A stretch of DNA of 64,000 bases from Thermocaproicibacter melissae (GTDB lineage: Bacteria > Bacillota > Clostridia > Oscillospirales > Acutalibacteraceae). Below the pieces are notes generated by a model that was not told the DNA's origin, ran no database searches, and was given only the letters and a program-made list of their open reading frames with translations. A program made the position numbers and the translations under genes. The stretch is taken from contig NZ_CP101827.1 of NCBI RefSeq assembly GCF_024498295.1, forward strand, positions 1-64,000, in the 5' to 3' direction. Shown piece after piece: positions 50,504 to 60,191 of this stretch (positions within the stretch are counted from its first letter, which is position 1; each line of letters starts with the position of its first letter).

Positions 50504-51697
50504 ATGAAGATCCTCGTCGTATGCCAGCATTATAAGCCGGAACCCTTTCGGATTGCGGATCTTTGCGAATCGCTTGTAAAAGATGGACATGAAGTCACTG
50601 TGGTAACTGGGGTTCCCAATTACCCAGAAGGAAAGATTTATGCCGGATATGAAAAAAAACAAAATCGAAACGAAACTCTGAACGGTGTCAAAATCCATCG
50701 CTGCTTCACAATTCCGAGAAAAAGCGGTGTATTTTTTCGTGTACTGAACTATTACAGTTTTTCTCTTTCATCGCAGCACTATTTATCCCGGTTTGAAGAA
50801 GATTTTGACGTGGTTTTCGTGTACCAGCTGTCACCAGTCATGATGGCCAGCGGCGCTTTGAAATATGCCAAAAAACACAGAAAAAAAGTTGTCTTGTATT
50901 GTCTTGATTTGTGGCCGGAGAGTCTGATTGCCGGTGGTATACGAAAAAACTCATTGATTTATAAAATTTTTCTACACAAATCCCGTCGGATTTATTCGCG
51001 CGCCGATACCCTTTTAATGGCTTCGCAGAGTTTTGAATCTTATTTTAGGGAAACATTAAAAATTTCAGATCACAATTTACAATATTTGCCTCAGTATGCC
51101 GAAAATGTATTCGACAAAATCCCAATGCACAGCACTCATGAGCCTCCTTATAATTTCTTGTTTGCGGGAAATATTGGCGGAATGCAGTCTGTGGAGACCA
51201 TTGTAGAAGCAGCGCGTATGCTGTCATCCAACGAGAAAATCAAAATACATGTTGTCGGCAGCGGTTCTGAATACTCGCGCTGCAAAGCGTTGGCAGAAGG
51301 GCTTCCAAATATCACTTTCTACGGCAGACAGGATATTGAAAAAATGCCTTCCTTCTATACCATGGCGGATGCCGGGCTTGTAACCATGAAAGCAGATCCC
51401 GTAATTTCTCTTACGATTCCCGGTAAAGTGCAGTCTTACATGGCGGCGGGTCTGCCTGTGATTGGTGCCATTGACGGGGAAACCGTCACGGTTGTTAACA
51501 AAGCGAATTGTGGCATTTGCGTGCCTTCCGGTGACGCCGCGGGGCTGGCAGATACGATGCGCCGTTTAGCGGATAACCCAGAGTCTCTGGTAGAGTATGG
51601 GCGCAATGCTCGTCTTTATTACCAAAAGACGTTTCGCAAACAGATATTCATGGAACACTTGTTAAAAGTATTAACCGCTTGCGCAAATTCTGAGTGA
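50504..51697 (+). CDS. Glycosyltransferase family 4 (WbuB-like)
   Basis: A 397-residue GT-B fold transferase. The N-terminal domain opens MKILVVCQHYKPEPFRIADL; the C-terminal donor domain has NFLFAGNIGGMQSVETIVEA near residue 220, FYGRQDIEKMPSFY near 275, and the GKVQSYMAAGLPVIGAIDG donor-binding region near 310. It resembles WbuB of E. coli O-antigen clusters, which transfers L-FucNAc. The three genes after it make exactly that sugar nucleotide, so it probably adds FucNAc to a surface glycan lipid. GGAGA precedes the ATG at 50504; the frame upstream to 50474 has no site. Confidence 0.85.
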   Translation: MKILVVCQHYKPEPFRIADLCESLVKDGHEVTVVTGVPNYPEGKIYAGYEKKQNRNETLNGVKIHRCFTIPRKSGVFFRVLNYYSFSLSSQHYLSRFEEDFDVVFVYQLSPVMMASGALKYAKKHRKKVVLYCLDLWPESLIAGGIRKNSLIYKIFLHKSRRIYSRADTLLMASQSFESYFRETLKISDHNLQYLPQYAENVFDKIPMHSTHEPPYNFLFAGNIGGMQSVETIVEAARMLSSNEKIKIHVVGSGSEYSRCKALAEGLPNITFYGRQDIEKMPSFYTMADAGLVTMKADPVISLTIPGKVQSYMAAGLPVIGAIDGETVTVVNKANCGICVPSGDAAGLADTMRRLADNPESLVEYGRNARLYYQKTFRKQIFMEHLLKVLTACANSE

Positions 51698-51758
51698 AAC
51701 AGACATGATCTCAGTTAAGTGTTATCATGAGCTGCAATTATAAAGGAGAAATAAAATA

Positions 51759-52799
51759 ATGTTTGAAGGAAAAACGTTAATGATTACGGGTGGCACAGGC
51801 AGTTTCGGCCACGCGGTGCTGCGTAGATTTTTGAATACCGACATTGGTGAAATCCGCATTTTCTCCCGTGATGAGAAAAAACAGGATGATATGCGGCATG
51901 AACTGCAGTCGAAATATCAGCAGGCTTACGAGAAGGTTAAGTTCTTTATCGGCGATGTTCGTGACCTGGCGTCTGTGAAAAACGCAATGTACGGTGTGGA
52001 TTATATTTTCCACGCTGCGGCTTTGAAACAGGTCCCTTCCTGTGAGTTCTTCCCGCTGGAAGCCGTAAAAACGAATGTGATTGGCACGGATAACGTGCTG
52101 TCAGCGGCGATTGACGCTGGCGTTAAGGCCGTAATTTGCCTCTCCACCGACAAAGCAGCTTACCCGGTTAATGCCATGGGTACCTCCAAAGCTATGATGG
52201 AAAAAGTCATCGTAAGCAAAAGCAGAACCGTTTCACCGGATAAGACAAAAATTTGCTGCACCCGCTACGGTAATGTACTTTGCTCAAGAGGCAGTGTGGT
52301 TCCACTTTGGATTGAACAAATAAAACACGGAAATCCCATCACTATCACCGAACCAAGCATGACACGCTTTATCATGACGCTCGACGAGGCAGTAGACTTG
52401 GTTCTATTTGCCTTTGAACATGGCGAAAGCGGCGATATTCTCGTACAGAAGGCACCCGCCTGCACCATCGGTGTTCTTGCACAGGCAGTCAAGGAATTGT
52501 TCCATGTGGATTCCGAAACCCGCATAATCGGAATCCGCCACGGCGAAAAAATGTACGAAACATTGCTGACGAGCGAAGAATGTGTCCATGCTATCGATAT
52601 GGGGAATTTCTTCCGTGTTCCCTGCGATAAGCGCGATTTAAATTATGACAAATACTTTACGCAAGGAACCCCAAAACAATGCACATTAAAGAGGTTCGAC
52701 TCAAATAATACGGTGATACTGGATGTGGAACAGGTAAAGCAAAAGCTCCTTACGATTAAGTACATTCAAGATGAATTGGCTGCATGGGAGGCCAGATGA
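51759..52799 (+). CDS. capE: UDP-GlcNAc 4,6-dehydratase/5-epimerase (CapE/FnlA)
   Basis: A 346-residue SDR-type enzyme with the NAD(P) motif ITGGTGSFGHAVLRRFL near residue 8. The active-site YPVNAMGTSKAMMEKV near 128 matches the CapE/FnlA subgroup, in which Met replaces the usual Tyr. RYGNVLCSRGSVVPLW lies near 170. It makes the first 4-keto-6-deoxy intermediate of UDP-L-FucNAc synthesis. AAAGGAG precedes the ATG. It is followed immediately by capF. Confidence 0.9.
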   Translation: MFEGKTLMITGGTGSFGHAVLRRFLNTDIGEIRIFSRDEKKQDDMRHELQSKYQQAYEKVKFFIGDVRDLASVKNAMYGVDYIFHAAALKQVPSCEFFPLEAVKTNVIGTDNVLSAAIDAGVKAVICLSTDKAAYPVNAMGTSKAMMEKVIVSKSRTVSPDKTKICCTRYGNVLCSRGSVVPLWIEQIKHGNPITITEPSMTRFIMTLDEAVDLVLFAFEHGESGDILVQKAPACTIGVLAQAVKELFHVDSETRIIGIRHGEKMYETLLTSEECVHAIDMGNFFRVPCDKRDLNYDKYFTQGTPKQCTLKRFDSNNTVILDVEQVKQKLLTIKYIQDELAAWEAR

Positions 52800-52800
52800 C

Positions 52801-53994
52801 ATGAAAATTCTGATCACCGGTGCCGGTGGATTTATCGGGCGAAATCTGTTGTCTGCTCTCAATGAGATTAAGTTGGGACATGATCAGCGCGAGGATCACG
52901 CAATTTGTGATCCGTCGGAATTAACGCTGTATGCCTATGATATCAATAATGACCTGAATGAACTGAATCAGTGTTGTGCTGATTGTGATTTTGTATTTAA
53001 TCTGGCTGGTGTCAACCGTCCAAAAGATAACAGTGAGTTCATGAAGGGGAATTTCGGGTTCGCAAACACACTACTCGAAATGTTGAAAGCACACGGCAAT
53101 ACTTGTCCTGTGATGTTTGCAAGTTCTATTCAGGCTTCTTTGAAAGGCCGGTATGCGGGCAGCGAATACGGAAAAAGTAAAAAGGCAGGAGAGGAGCTGT
53201 TTTTTGAATACAGCCGCCAGACCGGTGCTCCAGTATTCGTTTATCGGTTCCCCAACGTATTTGGTAAGTGGTGCCGTCCCAACTACAATTCGGCTATTGC
53301 TACCTTCTGTTACAACATAGCTAACGACCTTCCCATCCATGTAAACGACCCTTCCGTTGAGATGGATGTCGTTTACATTGATGATATTATAGAAGAGATG
53401 ATCCGCGCACTTCAGGGCAAAGCAAACCGCCAGCCGGACGGGTACTGCGTTGTTCCCGTACATTACCATACAACATTAGGTTTTATTGCTGATACCATCC
53501 GTTCTTTCCCAAAACTGAGAGAAACGCTGGGCGTACCGCAGCTAGACGATGAGCTGACGAGAAAACTGTACGCCACGTATCTAAGCTATCTTCCACCTTC
53601 CAAATTCATTTATGATTTGAAGATGCATTGTGATTCGCGAGGCAGCTTTACGGAAATTCTTCGCACTGCCGATCGGGGGCAATTTTCCGTCAATATCTCA
53701 CGCCCAGGTATTACAAAAGGCAACCACTGGCATCACTCGAAAAACGAAAAATTCGTCGTCGTTCATGGTGAGGCATTGATTCAGTTGCGCCGGATCGGTC
53801 GCCAGCAAGACGGCAGTCCGTATCCCGTTGAGCAGTTCCGCGTCTCCGGAGACCATTTGCAGGTGGTTGAAATGATTCCGGGCTATACACACAACATCGT
53901 CAATCTGTCGCAAAGCGAAGATCTCGTTACCCTTATATGGGCCGATGAGCCATTTGACGCCAGCAAACCTGATACCTTTTTCCAAGAAGTTTAA
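52801..53994 (+). CDS. capF: UDP-FucNAc pathway epimerase/reductase (CapF/FnlB)
   Basis: A 397-residue two-domain enzyme. The N-terminal SDR domain begins MKILITGAGGFIGRNLL and contains YGKSKKAGEE near residue 125 with the Tyr-Lys pair. The C-terminal cupin domain (about 275-397) contains SRPGITKGNHWHHSKNEKF with metal-binding His residues. This architecture is specific to CapF. The cupin epimerises and the SDR domain reduces the intermediate. The ATG at 52801 has GGGAGG nine bases upstream and lies one base after the capE stop. Confidence 0.92.
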   Translation: MKILITGAGGFIGRNLLSALNEIKLGHDQREDHAICDPSELTLYAYDINNDLNELNQCCADCDFVFNLAGVNRPKDNSEFMKGNFGFANTLLEMLKAHGNTCPVMFASSIQASLKGRYAGSEYGKSKKAGEELFFEYSRQTGAPVFVYRFPNVFGKWCRPNYNSAIATFCYNIANDLPIHVNDPSVEMDVVYIDDIIEEMIRALQGKANRQPDGYCVVPVHYHTTLGFIADTIRSFPKLRETLGVPQLDDELTRKLYATYLSYLPPSKFIYDLKMHCDSRGSFTEILRTADRGQFSVNISRPGITKGNHWHHSKNEKFVVVHGEALIQLRRIGRQQDGSPYPVEQFRVSGDHLQVVEMIPGYTHNIVNLSQSEDLVTLIWADEPFDASKPDTFFQEV

Positions 53995-54010
53995 TGGGAG
54001 CTAATAAAAA

Positions 54011-55189
54011 ATGAAATTAGATTATTCTGATGTGAAGTTTGCGCAGGATGGCCGTCTGAAGCTTTTGATTATCGTGGGAACACGACCGGAAATCATCCGT
54101 CTGTCTGCCGTCATCAACAAATGCCGCACTTATTTCGACTGCATTCTGGCACATACTGGGCAAAATTATGACTATAATCTGAATGGAATCTTTTTCCGCG
54201 ATCTGCGCCTCAAGGATCCGGAAGTCTATATGGACGCAGTAGGCGACGATCTAGGCTCCACGATAGGCAACATTATTAATTGCAGTTACAAACTCATGGC
54301 ACAAACGAAGCCGGACGCGCTCCTTATCCTCGGTGATACAAACAGCTGTTTGTCGGCAATTGCCGCCAAGCGTCTCCATATTCCGATCTTCCACATGGAA
54401 GCAGGCAATCGCTGCAAGGATGAGTGCCTGCCGGAGGAAACGAATCGCCGCATTGTTGATATCATCTCCGACGTCAACTTGGCCTACTCAGAACATGCGC
54501 GCCGCTATCTGGCGGAATGTGGCCTTCCGCGTGAGCGCACTTACGTAACCGGCTCCCCCATGGCGGAAGTTTTGCACCAAAACTTGAAACAGATTGAGAA
54601 CTCCGATGTGCTTCAACGCTTGGGACTGAAAAAAGGCTCCTATATATTGCTTTCCGCACACCGGGAGGAGAATATTGACACAGAAAAGAACTTTCTGTCT
54701 TTGTTCAATGCCATCAACAAACTGGCAGAGAAATACGATATGCCAATTCTCTATTCCTGCCATCCTCGTTCCAAAAAGCGTCTGCAGGCCAGTGGTTTTC
54801 AGCTGGACAAGCGTGTGATTCAGCATGAACCTCTTGGTTTCCATGATTATAACTGCTTGCAGATGAATGCTTTCGCCGTTGTTTCGGACAGCGGCACATT
54901 GCCGGAAGAAAGCAGTTTCTTTACCTCCGTCGGTCATCCCTTCCCCGCTATATGTATCCGAACCAGCACAGAACGCCCTGAAGCGCTAGACAAGGGCTGT
55001 TTCGTTCTGGCGGGCATTGACGAAAATTCTTTGCTTCAGGCTGTGGATATCGCCGTGAAAATGAACCAAAGAGGCGATTTTGGAATTCCTGTCCCCGATT
55101 ATGTTGAGGAGAATGTCTCCACAAAAGTGGTTAAGATTATCCAAAGCTATACCGGAATCGTCAATAAGATGGTATGGAGAAAATATTAA
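54011..55189 (+). CDS. capG: UDP-N-acetylglucosamine 2-epimerase family (CapG/FnlC)
   Basis: A 392-residue non-hydrolysing epimerase of GT-B fold. Marks are LLIIVGTRPEIIRLSAVI near residue 18, LILGDTNSCLSAI near 105, HMEAGNRCKDECLPEETNRR near 130, LSAHREENID near 215, and VVSDSGTLPEESSF near 290. As the third gene after capE and capF it completes UDP-N-acetyl-L-fucosamine synthesis. The gene ends the cluster, with a terminator 50 bases later. A WecB-like role is possible but less likely here. Confidence 0.9.
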   Translation: MKLDYSDVKFAQDGRLKLLIIVGTRPEIIRLSAVINKCRTYFDCILAHTGQNYDYNLNGIFFRDLRLKDPEVYMDAVGDDLGSTIGNIINCSYKLMAQTKPDALLILGDTNSCLSAIAAKRLHIPIFHMEAGNRCKDECLPEETNRRIVDIISDVNLAYSEHARRYLAECGLPRERTYVTGSPMAEVLHQNLKQIENSDVLQRLGLKKGSYILLSAHREENIDTEKNFLSLFNAINKLAEKYDMPILYSCHPRSKKRLQASGFQLDKRVIQHEPLGFHDYNCLQMNAFAVVSDSGTLPEESSFFTSVGHPFPAICIRTSTERPEALDKGCFVLAGIDENSLLQAVDIAVKMNQRGDFGIPVPDYVEENVSTKVVKIIQSYTGIVNKMVWRKY

Positions 55190-55238
55190 TAGGAAGCCGG
55201 TCGAGAATATCTCGACAACGTATTCATACCGCATGTTA

Positions 55239-55269
55239 TCGGGCGCTAGAAGCGCCCGTTTTTCTTTTT
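55239..55269 (+). terminator. Terminator of the FucNAc cluster
   Basis: Stem CGGGCGCT / AGCGCCCG with an AGAA loop and five T. Confidence 0.88.
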
Positions 55270-55429
55270 CACACGCTTTCGCGAATTCTCGCCGCGGGTC
55301 TACTTTTCATAGCGAAGAAGGAGCTGTTCCGATTCCTTTGGAATTTGCGTCGAAGAAGGGATGCGGTTGGTTCATTGCTGAAAGTCGCGCGCCGTCTCAC
55401 GCAAAGGGGCAAAACAAGGGATCCAAGAG

Positions 55430-56878
55430 TTACCCGTTCTGCTGCTTTTTCTTGCGGAAACGGATCATTCGGATGCCTGTAATGACTGCGCCCACAAAGC
55501 AAATGCAAGCAGCCGTAATGTATGCCAGGCGCATTCCGTAGAAAAACGCGTCGTTACGCCCTTCCACATAGCCGGTTACGCGGTGTCCGATTTTTGCGCT
55601 CATGCCGCTGTAAAGGATGCTTGTGGAAACCGCGATGCCGACCACCATGCCGAGGTTGCGCACCAAAGCATTTACACTTCCGCCCACGCCGAGCTTTTCT
55701 TTCGGGACCATCGACATCACGAGGGAATTGTTCGGCGACTGAAACAAACCGTTGCCAACCGACATGGTGCCGATGAACAGAATGAGCACCCAAGGCGCAG
55801 GATTTTCACGGAGCCATGACATCAGGAACAGGCCGAGACTCGTGAGCACAAGGCCTACCAGCGTAAGTGTTTCTGGCCCGAATTTGTCGGAAAGATACCC
55901 GCTCAGCGGCGCGACGAGCGCCAGAATCAGCGGATAAATCGTCATGTAAAGGCTTGCCTGACCCGGGCTCATGGCAAGGGCATTCTGCAAATAGAACGGC
56001 AGAATGATATTGGAGCAAGAAAGCGCCACGAACGATGTAAAGGCGCAGAAAATGCTGATGGAAAACCAGACATTACGAAAAATGTCGAAATCGAGGACCG
56101 GCTGTTCACAGCGACGCTCGGCGATATAGAACGCGGCGCCTGAAACGGCGGCGAGCAAAAAGCATATCAGAATCATCGGGCTGTCATATCCTACTGTCTG
56201 CCCGTACTCCAGTGCGATGAACAGCGGCACCATGCAGAGCGTGAAAAAAAGAAAACCCTTCAGGTCAAGGTGTTCCTCGCTGCGGGTATCCTCTGGTCCG
56301 GAGAACTGAAGGTTTGCGAGAAACGCCGCAATGCCGATGGGAACATTGATCCAGAACAGATACTCCCAGCTTGCAGCCGTCATGATGAACCCGCCGAGTG
56401 CCGGCCCGGCAAGGAGGCCGAGCGCCACAAATGCGCCGTTGATGCCGAGCGCACGGCCGCGCTCCTCCTGCGGAAAAGTGCGTGTAATGATGCCTTGGCT
56501 GTTTGCCATGGTCGCGCCCGCGCCCACTGCCTGAACACAGCGGGCCGCGAGAAGAAACGTGAAGTTATGGGAAAAACCGCAAAGCAAAGAGCCAGCGGTA
56601 AAAACCACAAGTCCAAATCGGAAAATTTTGCCCTGGCCGCGAATATCTCCCAAACGGCCGAACAGGAGCACGCAGACGGTAATTGTAATAAGGTAAGCAC
56701 TCACAACCCAGGCGATTGCGCCGGTTCCTACCCCGAGTTCTTTTGCCATCTCCGGAAGCGCAACATTCACAATGCTGCTGTCAAGTGTCGACATAAAAGT
56801 CGCAACTGCGGTAATCAGTAGAACAATCCACCTGCTTGAAGCTGTTTTTGCTGTTTTTCTTTCTGATGATTTTGCCAC
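55430..56878 (-). CDS. MFS drug exporter, DHA2 family (EmrB/QacA-like)
   Basis: A 482-residue transporter with about fourteen membrane segments. The opening TM1 contains MSTLDSSIVNVALPEMA, the DHA2 signature, followed by VSAYLITITVCVLLFGRLGD (motif A region) near residue 60 and a motif C-like stretch GLLAGPALGGFI near 152. It expels drugs or other amphipathic compounds with protons. The start is GTG, preceded by AAGGAAA. No TetR or MarR regulator is adjacent. A minus-strand promoter, TTGCAT-18 bp-TAAAAT (57025-57054), lies about 150 bases upstream. Confidence 0.88.
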   Translation of the reverse strand: MAKSSERKTAKTASSRWIVLLITAVATFMSTLDSSIVNVALPEMAKELGVGTGAIAWVVSAYLITITVCVLLFGRLGDIRGQGKIFRFGLVVFTAGSLLCGFSHNFTFLLAARCVQAVGAGATMANSQGIITRTFPQEERGRALGINGAFVALGLLAGPALGGFIMTAASWEYLFWINVPIGIAAFLANLQFSGPEDTRSEEHLDLKGFLFFTLCMVPLFIALEYGQTVGYDSPMILICFLLAAVSGAAFYIAERRCEQPVLDFDIFRNVWFSISIFCAFTSFVALSCSNIILPFYLQNALAMSPGQASLYMTIYPLILALVAPLSGYLSDKFGPETLTLVGLVLTSLGLFLMSWLRENPAPWVLILFIGTMSVGNGLFQSPNNSLVMSMVPKEKLGVGGSVNALVRNLGMVVGIAVSTSILYSGMSAKIGHRVTGYVEGRNDAFFYGMRLAYITAACICFVGAVITGIRMIRFRKKKQQNG

Positions 56879-57273
56879 AAAAAATTTCCTTTCCCAATCA
56901 TTCCTGCTTATTTTTCAGAGGCTTTTTTTAGCCTTCCTCAAACCCAACCGAATCATTCCGGCGGATGAATTCCCGGCAATTTTGCTGGGTTAACCTAACT
57001 GCGGCGTAAGCGCAGAGTATTTTCATTTTAACTCAAAAATGCTTTCAAATGCAATCTGTTTTCTACATAGACGTAAACTAATATTTCCGACCGCTACATT
57101 GACAGTCAACGAAAAAAACAATATACTTTAAACTCGGTTGATGGCAAAAAAGTTACTTTTTCATAAAAGTTTTTCCATAGAAATAAAGGGAATTTTATCA
57201 GAATCGGTTTCACGAAAATATCTTAATGATATTTTTCAAAGGCGCTGGGCGCGGAAAGGATCGTATTCCAAAC
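56879..57273. other. Divergent promoter region of the exporter and pit
   Basis: The minus strand carries the exporter promoter (57025-57054). The plus strand has TTGACA (57099-57104), 17 bp, TATACT (57122-57127) for the phosphate transporter. In the pit leader a hairpin AAATATC / GATATTT (about 57213-57235) ends in T. No ORF is convincing. Confidence 0.55.
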
Positions 57274-58269
57274 ATGTCAACTGTAATGCTGGTACTCGTA
57301 GTTCTTCTCTCTGTAGCGTTTGACTTCATCAACGGTTTCCACGATACCGCAAACTCTATTGCTACTTCGGTTTCAACGCGTGTTCTTACCCCGCGCACAG
57401 CCACAATGATGTCTGCCGGTTTAAACTTCGTCGGCGCACTTGTGAGTGCCAAAGTTGCGGAAACCATCGCTTCCGGCATCGTCAACGAAGTCCTTCCTTC
57501 TTATGTCATTGCCGCCGCACTCTGCGGAGCTATTGTTTGGAACCTGTTCACTTGGTATATTGCCCTTCCAAGCAGCTCATCCCACGCACTCATCGGCAGC
57601 CTTGTCGGCGCCGCAGTTGTGCAGACATGGAGCCTGAAAACCATTAACTGGATCAATATTTTGGACAAGGTTATCATCCCGCTCTTTACCTCACCGCTCA
57701 TTGGTATTGTCATCGGTTTCCTTTTCATGAAGCTGCTTTATTTCTTCCTCCGCAACGCCAAGCAGGAGAATGTAAAGCATTGGTTTTCCAAGCTGCAAAT
57801 TGCATCCGCTGCGCTGATGGCTTACTCCCACGGCAGCAACGATGCTCAGAAAACAATGGGCATCATCACCATGGCTCTCGTGAGCGGTGGTGTCATCTCT
57901 GCCGACACCGGCGTTCCGCTCTGGGTCAAAATTGTCTGTGCCACAGCTATGGCACTCGGAACTTCCATGGGCGGATGGCGCATCATCAAAACCGTCGGCA
58001 TGAACATGATTAAGCTGCAGCCGGTGGAAGGCTTCGCTGCCGAAACCTCCGCGGCGGCTGTCATTCAGGTTATGACGGCAATCGGCGCACCGGTGAGCAC
58101 CACACACGTTATCTCCTCGTCCATCATGGGCGTCGGCTCCGCAAAACGTCTTTCGGCCGTCAACTGGTCTACCGCAAAGAGCATCGTAACCGCTTGGTTC
58201 GTTACTTTCCCGGTCACCATTCTTCTCGGCATGGGATTCACCTTCCTTTTCAGGTTGTTCCCTGTTTGA
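57274..58269 (+). CDS. pit: Inorganic phosphate transporter, PiT family
   Basis: A 331-residue membrane protein with about ten helices. The two inverted PiT signatures are DFINGFHDTANSIATSVST near residue 20 and AYSHGSNDAQKTMGIITMAL near 192. A second pair, SSSHALIGSLVGA and PVSTTHVISSSIMG, is also present. It imports phosphate as a metal-phosphate complex with protons. The ATG at 57274 has GAAAGGA upstream, somewhat distant. No phoU-like DUF47 gene accompanies it. A leader hairpin suggests attenuation. Confidence 0.93.
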   Translation: MSTVMLVLVVLLSVAFDFINGFHDTANSIATSVSTRVLTPRTATMMSAGLNFVGALVSAKVAETIASGIVNEVLPSYVIAAALCGAIVWNLFTWYIALPSSSSHALIGSLVGAAVVQTWSLKTINWINILDKVIIPLFTSPLIGIVIGFLFMKLLYFFLRNAKQENVKHWFSKLQIASAALMAYSHGSNDAQKTMGIITMALVSGGVISADTGVPLWVKIVCATAMALGTSMGGWRIIKTVGMNMIKLQPVEGFAAETSAAAVIQVMTAIGAPVSTTHVISSSIMGVGSAKRLSAVNWSTAKSIVTAWFVTFPVTILLGMGFTFLFRLFPV

Positions 58270-58287
58270 TTTTTGATTGAAGCTATT

Positions 58288-58326
58288 TGCCCGAACCTTG
58301 TGACACATAGGTTCGGCGTTTTTTAT
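58288..58326 (+). terminator. Terminator after pit
   Basis: Stem GCCCGAACCT / AGGTTCGGCG with a ten-base loop and six T. Confidence 0.88.
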
Positions 58327-58426
58327 GCCTGCATGAAACTTCCGTCTTGTGCGGAAGTTTTTTCATTCAAATTTCCGCACAGAAGCGTTATAATGAAGAT
58401 AATCCATGAGCGGAGGATGAATCTGC

Positions 58427-59650
58427 ATGGACAGAACCATTCTGCACTGCGATTGCAATTCTTTTTTTGCCTCTGTGGAATGTCTGCTCCAGCCGGAGCT
58501 TGCAAAGGTGCCCATGGCTGTCTGCGGCGACCCGGAACGCCGCCACGGCATCATCCTTGCTAAAAACGAGCTTGCCAAAAAATACGGCGTACAAACCGCC
58601 GAAACAATTTGGCAGGCAAAGCGCAAATGCCCCGAGCTGGTTCTTACCGGAACGCATTTTTCGGAATACCGGAAATACTCGCAGCAAATCAACGAAATCT
58701 ACCGGCGGTACACCGACCTTGTGGAACCGTTCAGCATTGACGAAAGCTGGCTTGACGTAACCGGCAGCCGCATGCTGTTCGGCGACGGCAAGACAATTGC
58801 CGACACTCTTCGGGATGTCGTTCGCCGGGAAACCGGCTTGACAATCTCCGTCGGCGTTTCGTTTAACAAGATTTTCGCGAAACTGGGAAGCGACTATAAA
58901 AAGCCGGACGCCACAACGGTCATCAGCCGGGAAAACTACCGGGAGATTGTTTTCCCACTCCCCGTGAATTCGCTGATGTTCTGCGGAAGGCGAATGACGC
59001 AAGCGCTCGCCTCAATGGGAATCCACACCATTGGCGAGTTAGCTGGAACCGACCGCGACGTGCTCGAAAAAAAGTTCGGCAAGGCCGGTGCCATGCTTTA
59101 CAACTACGCAAACGGACTGGACGACGAACCGGTGCATGACTACCGCGACGTGCGCGAAGTAAAAAGCGTAGGCAACAGCGTGACCTTCCGCCGCGACATT
59201 TCCGGCGAAGAGGATATCCGTCGCGGTCTGCGCGCCATTTGCGAAAGCGTTGCGGAGCGCCTGCGCAGGAAAAAGCTGAAATGCTGGGTTGTGCAGGTTG
59301 GAATTAAAAATCCGGATCTGAAGACAATCTCACGGCAGAAGACCCTGAGCGTCCCCACCCACCTTGCCACAGAGCTGACCGAGGCGGCAATGGAACTGGT
59401 TCGTTCCTGCTGGAACATGAATGCACCCATCCGCATGCTCGCTGTTTCGGGCACAAATCTCGTGCCGGACGACGCATCCGGTGAACAGCTTTGCCTGTTC
59501 TCGCCGGACGATACCTACGCACGGGAACGTCAGGAACAATTGGAGTCCGCGCTTGACAGCATCCGTGAGAAATTCGGAAGCAGTTCCGTAACGACCGGTT
59601 CCCTGATGCACGACGACCTCGGCCTTTCCGACCTTCACAGCAAAGATTAG
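58427..59650 (+). CDS. dinB: DNA polymerase IV (Y family)
   Basis: A 407-residue translesion polymerase. The palm residues are in ILHCDCNSFFASVE near residue 4 and PFSIDESWLDVTGS near 103. SVGVSFNKIFAKLGSDYKKPD near 143 and the helix-hairpin-helix region before GRRMTQALASMGIHTIGEL follow, with the little-finger domain after about 235. The second motif has Trp where many DinB proteins have Ala or Val (SIDESWLDV). GGAGGATG precedes the ATG. I see no clear LexA box, only a TATAAT at about 58391. Confidence 0.93.
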   Translation: MDRTILHCDCNSFFASVECLLQPELAKVPMAVCGDPERRHGIILAKNELAKKYGVQTAETIWQAKRKCPELVLTGTHFSEYRKYSQQINEIYRRYTDLVEPFSIDESWLDVTGSRMLFGDGKTIADTLRDVVRRETGLTISVGVSFNKIFAKLGSDYKKPDATTVISRENYREIVFPLPVNSLMFCGRRMTQALASMGIHTIGELAGTDRDVLEKKFGKAGAMLYNYANGLDDEPVHDYRDVREVKSVGNSVTFRRDISGEEDIRRGLRAICESVAERLRRKKLKCWVVQVGIKNPDLKTISRQKTLSVPTHLATELTEAAMELVRSCWNMNAPIRMLAVSGTNLVPDDASGEQLCLFSPDDTYARERQEQLESALDSIREKFGSSSVTTGSLMHDDLGLSDLHSKD

Positions 59651-59719
59651 CGGTTCTTCCTCTGCAATTTTACGGAACCGGAAATCCGGTAAATTGTATC
59701 GAAAAGGAGCAAGTATAAA

Positions 59720-60139
59720 ATGGAATACAGAAAATTCGGAGACACTGTTGCACTCCGCGTTGACCGCGGCGAAGAAATCTTAGCCTGCATCAATTCGGTT
59801 TGCGAAAAAGAACACATCACGCTCGGAAGCATTTCCGGCATCGGCGCCGTTGACCATGCGGTGGTAGGACTGTACCGTGTTTCGGAGCAGAAATATTACT
59901 CCAACACCTTCGACGGTGAAATGGAATTGACCTCCCTGCTTGGGGATGTAACCCAGAAGGACGGAGAGGTTTACCTCCACCTGCATGCAGCCTTTGCAAA
60001 CCAAGACGGCCAAGTTTTCGGCGGCCACCTGAACGAGGCTGTCGTCAGCGGGACGGGCGAAATCTTTATTCATACAATTCCTGCGGTAATCGGGCGCAAA
60101 ATCGACTCGGCAACCGGCCTGAACGTATTTGCTTTTTAA
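59720..60139 (+). CDS. PPC-domain (DUF296) DNA-binding-like protein
   Basis: A 139-residue single-domain protein of the plant and prokaryote conserved (PPC) family. Marks are LRVDRGEEILACI near residue 12, GSISGIGAVDHAVVGLY near 36, and the metal-binding-like HLHAAFANQDGQVFGGHL near 87, with three histidines. Bacterial members form trimers; the cellular role is not known, although AT-hook relatives in plants bind DNA. AAAAGGAG precedes the ATG. Monocistronic with a strong terminator. Confidence 0.85.
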   Translation: MEYRKFGDTVALRVDRGEEILACINSVCEKEHITLGSISGIGAVDHAVVGLYRVSEQKYYSNTFDGEMELTSLLGDVTQKDGEVYLHLHAAFANQDGQVFGGHLNEAVVSGTGEIFIHTIPAVIGRKIDSATGLNVFAF

Positions 60140-60151
60140 GTTGCTATGAAG

Positions 60152-60191
60152 CAAAAGCGGCGGCAGAGATCACTCTGCCGCCGCTTTTTAT
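60152..60191. terminator. Bidirectional terminator
   Basis: Stem AAAGCGGCGGCAGA / TCTGCCGCCGCTTT with a GATCAC loop, between two convergent genes. Confidence 0.9.

Noticed and set aside
58330-58426. LexA box controlling dinB
   Set aside because: No GAAC-N4-GTTC type palindrome is seen before the gene.
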